This document shows, in pieces, positions 11,451-22,437 of a DNA stretch of 64,000 nucleotides (within the stretch, counting starts at the first letter, position 1; the number at the start of each line of letters is the position of its first letter). A program made the translations under genes and the position numbers. The stretch is taken from assembly GCA_006384855.1 (NCBI GenBank), contig VCJN01000280.1, forward strand, positions 59,810 through 123,809. Reading direction: 5' to 3'. The notes under the pieces are model-generated. The model searched no databases, was not told the origin of the DNA, and worked only from the letters and a program-made list of their open reading frames with translations. This DNA is from Tetraselmis striata. Lineage: Eukaryota > Chlorophyta > Chlorodendrophyceae > Chlorodendrales > Chlorodendraceae.

Positions 11451-13862
11451 GACTTTCCTCCCTTTTCGGAAGATATTTCCTTTTCTGGCATACTCTGGTT
11501 AAAGTAATGTTCAACGACTACGGTATGCGAGCCTATACTCAAATACTTGTTAGCGACTAATGATGGGTGCCCACTACACTACAAGCACTTGCCAGTACTG
11601 GTGTACGAGCGAATGTTCTAAGAAATGTACAGCTGTGCAGTAGCCAGGGGGTATGTCTACTTAGGTCGATGTGTTTACTAATACATTAGTGCACCGTATA
11701 TCGCCTGTACCGTATATAAATCGTATATGGTGCCTTTTCGGGTGATTTGCTGATAGCCTTTTGCAGCTACCTCATGTAATCATTTAGTGCACAGTATATT
11801 TATCCAGCGGTAGTACGTATATTAAATGACTACATTGTACCCAGCTGGCAAAATACGCCGATCTGACTTTGTACCGCCGCGTTCGGCTGCGCGCCATGCT
11901 GCCAGCACTAGGCACTAGCAGGCACAGCAAAAGGAGGAATGACAAGCACAACAATCGCGCACATCTGAACAACGGCGTAACACCCGGAGCGGCAGCAACA
12001 GGCAGCGCAGGCGTGCAAACCAGCATGTTGCGAGGCGTTCCTCTGTTAGGCAGTATATGCAGCATCTTGATGTCTATTACATTGGCAGCAGTCGGCAGTC
12101 GGCTCTAGATGAAAGGCCGTGCGGCCAGGAGGGTCAGGGGCGTAGCAATCACATCATGTAATCATGCTCTCTATTCTATTCCTGCACTCCGTTGGTTGCC
12201 ATCTGCATTATGAATGCTTCCTTGTTGCTCTCCTGCAATCCTGCAAGCCATGCTATACTGCTGTTGTTTGGCTGCCAATGTTGATGTTGCTCCAGGACTC
12301 ATTCTGAGCCACATGCGTGCAAACAACCCGTTCAGAGTACTTTACTACTTTAGTAGTGCTTCAGCGTAAAGTAAAATATCAAAAAGGGGTCGAATAAAAA
12401 GGGGGCACATAAAACAGATATGATCTGAGTCGCCTAATTTTACACACTGTAGTACAGCGACCAGGCAGTCGCTGGATGCTACAAGTACTGTATACACCGG
12501 TAATGTACATGACTACCGGCAATATTACAGGGTACACGTGCTGATCGCCCGGCCGGACTGTAAGAACGACGGGCGCGCATAACTCATCCATCCCGCCTCT
12601 GGCAGCCTTATTGCGCGGTCTTACGGGATGCGGGCCGTTTTTAAGTACAGGGCTGGTACACCTGTAGCGGCTGGTGTTTCTGCTTCTTTTCGCTGATGTG
12701 ACTTGTTACGGGCCTTGTTGTAATTCGCACCAGACCGGTGCGACCGCCGGCTGATTACTACCGTAGCGACTGTACTGAAAAATGCTGGAAAATACATGGC
12801 CGTACCGTTGGCACTACGACGTACGTACGCGTGCTGCTTCGCCGCCCCCCGCGTCCCGCGCCGCCAACGCCCGTACCAGTACCTATAGTAAAGCCATACA
12901 TACGCCGTGTATTATGAGCAGGGGGCACGAGATATATATATAGGACGCGATTTCACTACAGTCGTATAAATTCATAAAGTCGCTATGTATTAGTAACTGC
13001 ACATGGCTCGAGGACTATTCCTCCTTCTACGACTATTTACACGAGCGAGCACCGGGATAGGTAATCCTCACAGCAGGCAAAGCTTTTGATAGCCGAGATC
13101 TACCCACTTGTCGCTATCTCACAAGCGCGGAGGAGCATCCGTGATGACATGCTGCGAGTGTAAAATCACTATATCGCTCGTATGATTGCTGGAATAGTTG
13201 TTAATAATTTAGCTTCATTTATATAGCAGCGAAGACAATATCACAAAATGTATCTAGACTACATACAATCCTTATTCCTTACACATACAGTCGCTGTGTG
13301 TCGCGAGAATCCCGTGAGGAGCATCACAACAAGAACAGGCGGTACTGGTGTGAATTACAAAAAGGGTAGTTCCCCAGAATTAGAAAATCAACACAGCAAG
13401 CCGCCTAAAAGCGGCCCTGGTACGGTTTTACATTTCCGAACCGGCGCGTGCTTTCATCGCAATGCCGCGCAACACCAGCATGCGCGGCACGGCCCGCACC
13501 GCAGCGCTGCCGGCGCGGCGCGCTCGTTTATGCCGAGGACCCACAAAGTTCGCGACTGTTCACAGCACCCGGAGCAGCGACCAATCCCATCATACTGTTC
13601 ACATTAGTCACTGGTGCAGTAAAGCACATCCGTCAGCCACGGACAACCCGACCCAGCGCCACTCGACCCCGACAAGTATCTTGCACGCCACCCTCGAAAG
13701 CGATATCGAGTGCGGTAGACTCGGGGCAGGAGACGGCTTCACACCGGGTCCCTCGGCGAGTCGCAACCCCATAATCGCCGCCAATACTGTAATAGAGCAG
13801 CTGCAAGCTGCGCGGTCCAAAAAAGCTTAGCACAGCAGCCGGGGCGTAGCACAGAGGCAACC

Positions 13863-15057
13863 ATGCTGATGAACTCGCGATACAAAGGCAAACTGGCCCG
13901 CCAGCCGCTGCAACGTTCGTACGAACTGACGCCGGACTTGCTGGGGCGCGGTGGGTACGGCGAGGTGTGGCGCGGCATGCATCGGGACGGCGGCGATGTG
14001 GCCGTGAAGGTGGTGCCGCTGTCGGGCACCAAGTCAGGGCAGCCGCCGCGCGACTCCACCGGCACCGACCTGCGCGCGTCGCTGAGCGAGCTAGAGGTCA
14101 TGGCCCGAGTGGGCAGCCACGATTCGCTTGTCACGCTGCGTAAGGCTTTCATGGAGAATGGCAGTCTGTACCTCGTCACGGACCTGTTAGAGGATGACTT
14201 GTGCAACGTGCTCATGAAGCGCCAGCGCGCGGGCCTTCCTGCCTACGACGAGGCGACCGCATGCCGCTTCTTCTACCGCTTGCTGCGCGGGCTGAATCAT
14301 CTCCACAGCCACGGCGTTGTGCACAGAGATGTCAAACTAGACAACATTATGCTCCGCCGCAGCGACGACCTTTGTTCAGCTCAACTGGGCGACTTCGGAC
14401 TCGCGACCATTGTGCGCTTCGGCGACCCGAGGCCATCCGGTGCTGTTGGCAGCTTGCAGTACATTGCCCCAGAGGTGCTCCTGTCGGCAGAGAACGAAAC
14501 CAGCTACGACTTCAGCGCCGACTTGTGGAGCGCTGGTGTCGTCCTTTACGCTGTGCTAGGGGGCAAGTTCCCGTTCGGCGCCGGTCGAAAGGGGAGCAGC
14601 GAGCAGAAGATTCTGGAGGGCACGGTCAAGTTTGACGGCCGCTTCCTGGTCGAACGTCGGCGATGGGGCGAAGAGCTTGATACGGAAATTGTTGGTCGTC
14701 GATCCGCGGCGCCGACTGACGGCTCGCCAGGCGCTTCGACATCCTTGGTTCGCAGACGTGAAGGCTGAGGAGGCAGGGGCTCGTGAGCGTGCCAAGTCGG
14801 CTGACAGCAGCAGCTGGCGCACCGGGCTGCGAGACCTCCTGCAGCAACTGACCGGCGTGGCTGCCGGGCCAGAAGGAAATGCCAGGGCATGCGGTGAGCG
14901 GCAGCTACCTCAATTGCCCGTCCGCAAGGCGTCGCAAAGAAGCGCGACATTTACGGCGGGCATGGAGTCGCTCGCATCTATGGCGCCTTCCGCTAAGCTT
15001 CCACCACTTCCTGCTTTGGGTGCCAACTGCAGTCGGAGGAGGGCATCAGCAGTCTGA
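13863..15057 (+). CDS. Intronless Ser/Thr protein kinase with an apparent 1-nt frameshift
   Basis: Reads from ATG 13863 through a canonical kinase domain: Gly loop GRGGYGEV, VAVKVV lysine, HRDVKLDN catalytic loop, LGDFGLA, GSLQYIAPE and DLWSAGVVLYAVLGGKFPF. After KILEGTVKFDG (about 14635) homology jumps to the next frame, which continues with WSNVGDGAKSLIRKLL, VVDPRRRLTARQALRHPWF and a basic tail ending at 15057. One surplus base in GACGGCCGC explains the shift. The original frame otherwise ends at 14768 without the C-lobe end. It could be a true pseudogenising mutation or a sequencing error. The CDPK/CAMK-like C-lobe ending suggests the CAMK group but no EF-hands follow. It is paralogous to the kinase at 43479-44705, sharing RY.GKL, YxLTPDxLGRG, DLC..LM.R and VHRDVKLDNI. 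Confidence 0.8.
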
Positions 15058-16033
15058 TAGACATCCCTTAGTCAAGTGCCACTGTGCACAGCTAGCTACA
15101 GTAGCATAGCATATATTGTTTTGAAGAGAGAAGCCACTGCGGTGCTGCAGTGGCGCTCAGGAATGGACGCGGGTGTGGGCGTTTAGAGTCAGCCCAATCC
15201 ATACAACCCATCTCACGTGGCAAGCAAGCTGTATATTTTTGCACATAACTTCTGCAGGCCGTGTTTTGTTATGTATGGCCTTCCAGGATATCCTTGATAC
15301 GGTACCCAACAACAATGCTTGTTCATATTCTTTAATCGGTACGAAAGACTTTAATCAACTTTATTTGAACACATCTGCTGCAATATGACCAATGGCAGCT
15401 GTTCGCCCAGTAGGTGCATTTTTTTTGAATATACAAGGAAACGCCATGCAATGGCTGAACGTGTAGTGTATATGCCCCAAGCCGTTATCAGCTCGATGTG
15501 TTGTGTTACAAGTCGCCCCTACCCCTTGGGACCCTTGCAAGAGATCCATGGGCCAAGTCGTGCTGTATGTTGTTTATGTAGTCCCTGGGGATCAACTGCT
15601 ATACCTGCAACAGCTTGCATGAATAAGTAATGGCCATTTGCTAGCGGGGGATGGCACTAACCTCACCTTAGAGGTTCCGGCAATGTGTTTGCATAGATAA
15701 TCATCTAGGGTGTTGTGTGCAGCGACCCTACCAACCCGCCCTGTGCGGGTCCCGGCGCGAGCCAGGGACAGTGGGAGGGAGTGTGCAGCACGGAGTGGCT
15801 GGTTGCAGAGAAGCGACCAGGCCCGCCAGAGCGCCGCACGCATGTTCGCAGGCAAAGCGCTGCCCGGTGCGCGCGCGCAATGCTAGTGCGGACCATCAAT
15901 GAGGATCTGTGCTTAAGTACGAAGGCATACCCTAGCTACATTGTACATTTGCAGTAGTATACCAACAGTGATGTCAACAGCCCCCTGAATGTCGCAAGGG
16001 GATGCTCCAAGCAGGGGATCCGGCTCGCTCGCT

Positions 16034-16490
16034 AGGAAGTCTAGCTGCGCGGGCTATAGCCGGTGTCGAGCAAAGCAAACTTGCGCCGAGTGGCGCTTCT
16101 CCGGAAATGACGAGCTCCCGCATGCTCCCAGGCTAGTGTGCCGAGCTCTATCAGTCAGTACAAGTTGTTGGCGCGCGTCGCTAGCCTAGCAGACATACCG
16201 CCCTCCATGCCATGACCTGACAGACAACCCTCCATGCCCTGACCTCGGCATGGATTGGGACTAGTCCTCAAGGAAGTCTAGCTGCGCGGCGGGCTATAGC
16301 CGGTGTCGAGCAAAGCAGGCTTGAGCCGAGTGGCGCTTCTCCGGAAATGATGAGGTTCCGCAGGCCTCCGGGATGGTGTTCCGAGCTCAGTCAATACAAG
16401 AGTTGCTGGCGCCCGTCGCTAGCCTAGGCATGCAGCCCTGCATACCCTAATCTCGGCATGGATCGCGGCTAGCCCTACTGCTAGCCCGCG
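16034..16490 (+). repeat. Tandem duplication, about 237-bp unit, two copies
   Basis: AGGAAGTCTAGCTGCGCG starts both units (16034 and 16271). GGCTATAGCCGGTGTCGAGC and GAGTGGCGCTTCTCCGGAAA recur at the same spacing, and both units end with a CCTxAxCTCGGCATGGAT block. The copies differ at many positions, so the duplication is not recent. Confidence 0.85.
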
Positions 16491-17223
16491 GCTGTGCTAC
16501 TTTCACCCAGGGAGGCGCGGCCAACGGCGCTTATCTTGCAGCTTGGAAAATTGTGGGATGATTGGCCCCATCACGACGACGGGATTACTGACACACTCCC
16601 ATGGAAATACCATGCATTGCAAAGTAGCGTGCATGGATTGGGCTCAATCTCGGTGGTCTTACAGCGCATGCATACGTCCACCCACCACCGGCAGCGCGCG
16701 GGCATCTGCGAAGGATGGTAGCTACGCCGCCAACAAGTTGCCCCCTATTCATCGCCCGTTTTTTCTGTGGTTTTAGCCATGTGCCAAGCAATGCCATTGC
16801 CGAAGAACAATTCTAAAAGTGCGATAACCCTGAGAAACGGCTGCCTCCTTGGCGTAGGAGGCTTGCATACACTGGATTACAAGGCTCCATGGCTTCGTGG
16901 CCCCATGGCTTGGGCACCGAGGCGAGGATACGCGCGGATTTCTATGTGCAAAGACCTATGTGTACTAGTGTAACTACGACTATGTCAGTCGGCGGCTCGA
17001 GATCGGCTTGGCCGTGAGAGCTTATTAGTCATCAACTCATACCTGTAGTCATAGTCGGTACCGCTATTGTGTCATCTCGGAATAAAGACGCGCAGTGATT
17101 CGGTACCGGGGTACGTTGCGACTTGAATGTGGTCCTGAAAAATGGGCTTACACGCGGATATAGGTTGGTTGGTCCCAACTCGCCTATGCCGTCTATCCGG
17201 ATTACGAGTCCCGCAATGTTCTT

Positions 17224-17490
17224 AACATGCTTATGGGGGTTCTGAACATTTTCGTCAAATGTCCTACTGTAACCCATGCGGTCTGTTGGTGGTTTCAACT
17301 GGTTCACATACCGGCACCACTAAATTTCAGTGCCAGCTACCCCAACGCCCGTGAGCCCTAGGTTCCCAACCAGGGGGCTATCTAGCACCGCCGCCGATAG
17401 CTCGCCTGCCATTGTCTTCCAACTCAATGCCTTCGCTCGGCAGCGGCTTCTCGACTTACGACGTACTTGTGGGCGCGAGGGTCGAAGACT
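17224..17490 (+). repeat. Dispersed repeat B, copy 1
   Basis: Shares ordered blocks with 18508-18740: ACATGCTTATGGGG, GGTCTGTTGGTGG, ACCGGCACCAC, AGCTCGCCTGCCAT and TCTTCCAACTC. Diverged, same orientation, no coding signal. Confidence 0.65.
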
Positions 17491-17575
17491 GATCAAGTCC
17501 GCATCGAGGTTCCTTTTCCCGATATTGAGTCATCGTGCCTCGCACATGCATTACACCATCGGCAGCGATACACCA

Positions 17576-17612
17576 CCTAAAAACCCTAAAACCCTAAACA
17601 ACCCTAAAACCC
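17576..17612 (+). repeat. Interstitial telomere-like repeats
   Basis: Five adjacent units of CCTAAAAA / CCCTAAAA / CCCTAAA / CAACCCTAAAA. The units correspond to the plant-type TTTAGGG and the Chlamydomonas-type TTTTAGGG telomere repeats read on the C-rich strand. Confidence 0.75.
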
Positions 17613-17844
17613 GCAACAGCCGCGGCGGCCTCGCTCGTCACACTCCGCGAAGCGGGGCCCGCGACGACGATGCACCGTGTCGGCGGGTCTTCTACGACAT
17701 CGCCGGCAACCGACCCTGACACACGTCAAGTCCGGTTCGGCACGTACGGCCACACTGGGTACCTTGTGCCCGTGCTGCGTTAGGCGTTTCCGGTGCCATT
17801 CCTCATGCGAGAAAGCATGACGACCACCGTTGGTGATTGCAGCC

Positions 17845-17965
17845 GCCATATACGTCTCGCTCGTCACTCGCTTCGTCGAACCTCATCACTCGTCACTCGT
17901 CGAAATGTCACCAGTCACGAGTCTCGTCGAAACTCATCACTCGTCGGAACGCGCGCTGAGGTGCC
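17845..17965 (+). repeat. Minisatellite with TCACTCGTCG core
   Basis: Imperfect repeats of CTCGTCACTCG, CTCATCACTCGTC and ACGAGTCTCGTCGAA over about 120 bp. Confidence 0.65.
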
Positions 17966-18507
17966 GCTATAAAGGTGCGTATCGTGCGGCGTCACGTGTT
18001 TACCCCTCGTAATGTACACTGTCGGTACATGTGCAAGGTTACCGCCGTCGCGTCGCGTACAATATCGTACCGCACTTCATCATTCTGCATGTATGCGGCG
18101 CGCTCGCGCAACTGCGCGCGCACCCCGTGCTCGTCCTACCTGCGCCGCTCTGTTGGGCACCGTTCGTCGCCAACATGCATCTCCGGTTCCTAAAGCTAGT
18201 GGCGGCGGGCGGCGATTGCGGCCTGACGCCGCAATGTCCCTCCGATGGCGCCTTAAGTTCCCAACGCGTCCGACCTTATGTCGCTCCGACGTTCGCTGGA
18301 GCCAACATCTCCTATCCGCGTATGCTCTAGGCTTGCACCGCGATATCGAGGTTCATATGCATCCTCTCGGCGCGAGATCCCTCTACAACCCAATATTTCT
18401 TCCGCCTTCGTCTGGTCGGCACGCATGCCGACTGTCCACGCACGCGGTCGTAAACGAACCGCGTGTTACAAGCAAAATCGTACTCGATGGCATGTTTGAG
18501 GTGTTCT

Positions 18508-18740
18508 AAACATGTTTATGGGGTTTCGCAATAACTAACAGTAAGTGCAACCCGTACGGTCTACTGGTGGCTTCACCGGGTTAACTTACCGGCACCACCA
18601 ACTTTCAATACGGGTTGCCCAATCGCTCATGAGCTTGCGTCCCCGGCCGGGGAGCTATTTAGGACAGACACCACCATCTCGCCTGCCATGCATCTTCCAG
18701 CTCGTTGCCTTCGGCAGCGCCCTCTTCTTGTCTGTTTCCT
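18508..18740 (+). repeat. Dispersed repeat B, copy 2
   Basis: Second copy of the unit at 17224-17490, with TACCGGCACCACCAA and TCTCGCCTGCCAT. A poly-C run follows at about 18768-18791. Confidence 0.65.
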
Positions 18741-18908
18741 CCTTACATGCTCCTCCTCCGCCTCCCCCTCCCCCCCCCCCCCCCCCCCCCACTTTCGTTG
18801 AGCCTTTCTAGGCATAAAATGGCGATTATACCGTGTAAAACAGCCCCCGCCCCCTTTTGGCAATACTAGACGCGATTGCATGTGTGACATACCGGCATGC
18901 AATCCTTT

Positions 18909-19166
18909 ACATCCCTCGTCGGTGTCTGTCCGCTCGGCAGAGCGGTGGTCCCCTGCTCAGGAGGTCCCCGCTCTACCAATTGTCAATTTCATGGCAATAT
19001 CGACCGGGCCGGTGTCCCGGATTTACCTTGTGGTTCTTCATGCACTAGCCCTTCGGTATTCGAATGAGGCAACGGCCTAATGCTTGTGCCATACCTACAA
19101 CTGCAGTTGGCGCAAGCAGAGGTCAAGTGTTTGGGCGGCTTCTGCCAATGACCCGGGGCGAACTTA
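18909..19166 (+). mobile_element. SINE copy, plus strand, with degenerate tRNA-like head
   Basis: Starts ACATCCCTCGTC, has the A-box-like GTCCGCTCGGCAGAGCGG, then the body blocks GGCAATATCG, TTCGAATGAGGCAACGG and GGTCAAGTG, and ends CCCGGGGCGAACTTA. The B-box region is worn. It lies tail-to-tail with the minus-strand copy that starts 5 bp downstream. Confidence 0.75.
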
Positions 19167-19170
19167 CTGG

Positions 19171-19336
19171 TAAAAGTGAAGTTCGCCCCGCTCGGTCATC
19201 GGCCGAAGCCGCCCCAACATTTGACCTTGTGCGCCAACTTACTGCGGTCGTAGGTCTGGCATAGTTATTAGACCAATGCCTCATTCGAACCCCGAGAAAA
19301 GGCAAATGCATGGACAAGGAAAACCCGAGACACACT
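19171..19336 (-). mobile_element. SINE copy, minus strand, head missing
   Basis: Reads AAAAGTGAAGTTCGCCCC, the CATCGGCCGAAGCCGCCCC block, then GCCTCATTCGAACCCCGAGA. It is the reverse complement of the SINE body and forms an inverted repeat with arms of about 130 bp with the preceding copy. Confidence 0.8.
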
Positions 19337-19400
19337 TTACTGGGTGCTAGCTACACACATACTTTTGACGACCATTTTGTAGATATTTGGCCATAATCTG

Positions 19401-19460
19401 ATTTTTTTCCCGCGCCCAAGACAGGACTCGCAAGCAACAGTGAAACCCTTGCGTCTCTAC
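19401..19460 (-). mobile_element. LINE family A 3'-terminal stub
   Basis: TTTTTTTCCCGCGCCCAAGAC followed by AGTGAAACCCTTGCGTCTCTAC is the reverse complement of the last 60 bp of the family A LINE. Extreme 5' truncation. Confidence 0.75.
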
Positions 19461-21449
19461 TACGAATCTGGCATATGACACCGTACCTCATGAGCTTTTA
19501 TTCCTAAAACCACAAGCCATAGGAGTTACGGGTCATATGCTTACCTTCATTAAAACTTTATACATGGATACTATGGTACGGGTCAAGACAAGGGTGGCCC
19601 TAGGGACACTATCAGACCCCATACCCATAGAGCGTGGCCTCCGACAGAGATGCCCCGCTTCCCCCATCCTATTTAACATATTTATTAACGATATATTCGA
19701 TGGGGTAGAACATCTAGGGTGTGATGTACCAGCAGGGTGCACCGACACATTAGCGGCAAGGCAACCACTAAGGGTGCCAGGTCAGTTATACGCGGACGAC
19801 GTTGTTGGTATCACAGGCTCGTTCGATAACCTGCATGCCATGTTCGCCCACTTCTCGCAGTGGGCGGAGGACCATTTTATGGGGTTTGGGGTACTTAAGT
19901 GTGGGGTGATAGCATTAGGCCGATATTCCGACGAGACCGCGTTACGCGAACAAGCTGCCAGATGGCAGCTTGGGGGGAACGGGTACCGGTTGTAAATGAA
20001 TATAGGTACTTGGGTACGGTCATTAAGTCGGATTTAGGTATGCAACACATAATAGACGACCGGGTTTAGAAGGATAAACGCGCCATTGAGGCGCTCGATT
20101 CGGTATTAGTCGGTGGACGGGACATAGTTCCTATTAATGTGCGTGTGTCGGTCTTTAAAACCTGTGCACTGCCGGTTTTAACTTATGGGTGTGAAGTATG
20201 GGGTATGGATAGAACTAGCGGCGCAAATAAAATTACAAACCGTACTCAATCAATGCTTGCGGTGCCTAATTGGGGTGGGGAAAAACTCCCCTGGGTGGCC
20301 ACTGCACCGATGACGCGGGAATTGGATATTATTGCGCCCATAGAGGCTACGGCCGCTGCGGCACGGGCTCGCTCGGGCGTTCCTTAAAGCATCTGACTTG
20401 AATACATGTATAACCCATTTAGTAGATCAACGAAGTCGGGCGCGCCCTAAATAACACGTGGACGTCAGGGACTGTGCGGTGGTTAGATCGACTAGCTAGG
20501 GCGAACGTAGGGCTATCTAGCTGAGGGGCGCACCTTCCACTTGAGTGGAGGTCACTAGCCGCGCGCGATGCCGCTAAACTACTTAAGGCATCGGTCTGGG
20601 CGCGTTACGAATCGCCGGCATCGTTAGCACGCAATAAAACCTGGGGTATATACGCCCAGACGTCTTATGCGTCAAACCCGTTGCCGCAGTACGGTGTGGG
20701 TGTCCCCGCGGGGGTTGTGGCCGGGTTGCACATTATGATACAATTACACACCCGAGTATTTCCCACTGCATGCCCGCCGATTCGCCCGGATTCATGCCAT
20801 GCCTGAGCGGTTCCTGGAACGCTGCCCTGCATGTGGCGGAGGTGAATATGAGACTATCGAACATATGTTGGTGGAGTGCCCGCGGTGGGGGTATCACCGT
20901 CATACTTTTGGGTTGTTAGTTCCGGAGTTCAGGGATTTTATTAGTAGTCAGGTTGCTGCGTCAACACCTGAGGGCTTAACTGCGTTTATTTGGGGCGGGG
21001 TCCCCCCCTCCCTTCACGGCGCCCTAGATTTTACTGGGAATGGGAAAATTTTCCAGCTATGGCGTCGGGCCCTCCCTCACATTGCCTTTTTTGTTGCACA
21101 TGTATCGCACTCCCGAAATGCTTTGCTCCGCGGGTTGGGGCTTGCCCCAACTCGCATTACTCGAATGGGCCGACGCCCAAACGGGTAGGGCGGACCTTTC
21201 GTGGTCAGTGCCGGGTATTTCGATGGCAGTGTTGTAGACGGTGATCCAACAGTGTTGGAAATATCGTCACTAGCCTCTAATTAGTCTTGCAGAATGCTTC
21301 GGCAAGTTGCTTGATGACTATAACGGAGCGTCGCCTACCCAGGGCATTCCGTAACTGGATTGCTGCCGTCGTAGGCGCCGTCGTCTAGACGCTGCAAGGG
21401 TTTCACTGGCGCCAGTCCTATCCCGGGGGCGAAAAAAAATACGAATCTG
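19461..21449 (+). mobile_element. LINE family A, 5'-truncated, with 10-bp target-site duplication
   Basis: The element proper is 19471-21439. TACGAATCTG flanks it at 19461-19470 and 21440-21449, directly after the terminal A run. It begins inside the RT domain at AYDTVPHE and carries the RT block GLRQRCPASPILFNIFINDI and the catalytic YADDVVGI (19537-19995). A frameshift near 19985 and several stops break the rest. The C-terminal segment 20799-21188 is open and has a Cys/His cluster (CPACGGGEYETIEHMLVECP). The 3' end is CCCGGGGGCGAAAAAAAA. It cannot be autonomous, but the clear duplication suggests fairly recent insertion by target-primed reverse transcription. Confidence 0.88.
19471..21188 (+). 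pseudogene. Broken LINE reverse transcriptase ORF
   Basis: RT palm motif YADD at about 19789 and the 3' Cys/His cluster at about 20825-20880 are clear. The frame changes near 19985 and around 20400-20790, with several stops. The N-terminal endonuclease and RT fingers are absent because of 5' truncation. Confidence 0.85.
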
Positions 21450-22437
21450 CGATACAATCTGAACATCGTCTTGCTGATATACGCGTATATTACTATGCGA
21501 GTGAGCATTTTGTAAATACATAAACATCCGTGAAAACGAAACACCCAAAGACACTGTGCGATCGATGGAATATTTCGCGACAATGAAGGATTATTCGACA
21601 CCGCACGCGATTATATTTAAAAATATAGTTGCGTGCGGTGCTGGCGATATTCCTTAATTGTCGCGAATCGCAACATACAGGTATCCTGGTACGGGTAGTC
21701 GCTATGCTTTGCTCGATACTGGTATAGCGACTATATCAGTCGTGCAGAGCGAATAGTCGCTAACCTTACACCGCGCGGCGGCGCGCTCGGTTATGACCGA
21801 GATTCATCATTCAGCAGCGCGCCGCGGTGCTGCCCGACGATCGGCCGACAGAGGCGAGCGATTACCTACCGTACCGCGCAGCACACACCGCCGGTTGTCG
21901 CTGTCAGCACTCCGCCTTCATACCCCTGGACGTGCCACACAAACGGCTGCTTTCCGAAGCGTAACCCTCCGACCCTGAACTTTTCTTAACCACCAACGTG
22001 CTCGGAGACGCGTGTCAACCTCTGGTTTCGCTCGGCTCTCCTCAGTCCTCACTGCCCTGCACCGGTGCGGGTTCCTACGTGAGGTAGTTAGTTGCTGGTT
22101 TCGTTCCGCCCGCGGCGAAACTGCCGAAGACGCGAGAGCCACTGCACGCCCTGCGCCCTCCCCCCCCCCCCCCCCCCCCCCCCTCCCCCTCCCAACACCA
22201 AAACCCACTTTGGCAGGGAAGCGTGCCGGCTCGACCTGCCCGCCCACCCGGCGCTGGGGCTGAATCAGTCCCACCTAGTCCACACGCATTGCTGGCGTCA
22301 CAGTACATTGCGCCCGTACCGGCACCACCGGTATCTGAGACACGGCATCACAGCAGCTGGAACTCAGGCAGGCAACCGCGCGCCGCCATCTCCATCCCCC
22401 TCCCACGCCACACGACACCTCCGCAGCCCCGCTAGCC
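21450..22437. other. Intergenic region upstream of the PH/WW gene
   Basis: No supported gene. An imperfect palindrome around 21595-21660 repeats AATAxTCGACACCGCACGC-like and CGCGACAATGAAGG-like blocks in inverse order. A poly-C run of about 23 nt lies at 22160-22182, probably in the promoter or 5' UTR of the gene starting at 22438. Confidence 0.5.

Larger units (their letters stand above)
8735..13862. other. Gene-poor region with dispersed repeats
   Basis: No recognisable domain on either strand over about 5.1 kb. AT content is higher than in the flanking genes. It contains a diverged 215-bp repeat pair, a SINE fragment and a poly-G run near 11430. The open frame 13462-13830 directly before the kinase has no recognisable motif and may be 5' UTR or promoter. 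Confidence 0.6.
15058..18908. other. Gene-poor region containing tandem and dispersed repeats
   Basis: No supported gene between the kinase and the SINE pair. The stretch holds a 237-bp tandem duplication, a diverged 230-270 bp repeat pair, a telomere-like patch, a TCACTCGTCG minisatellite and a poly-C run, which are listed separately. Confidence 0.6.
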
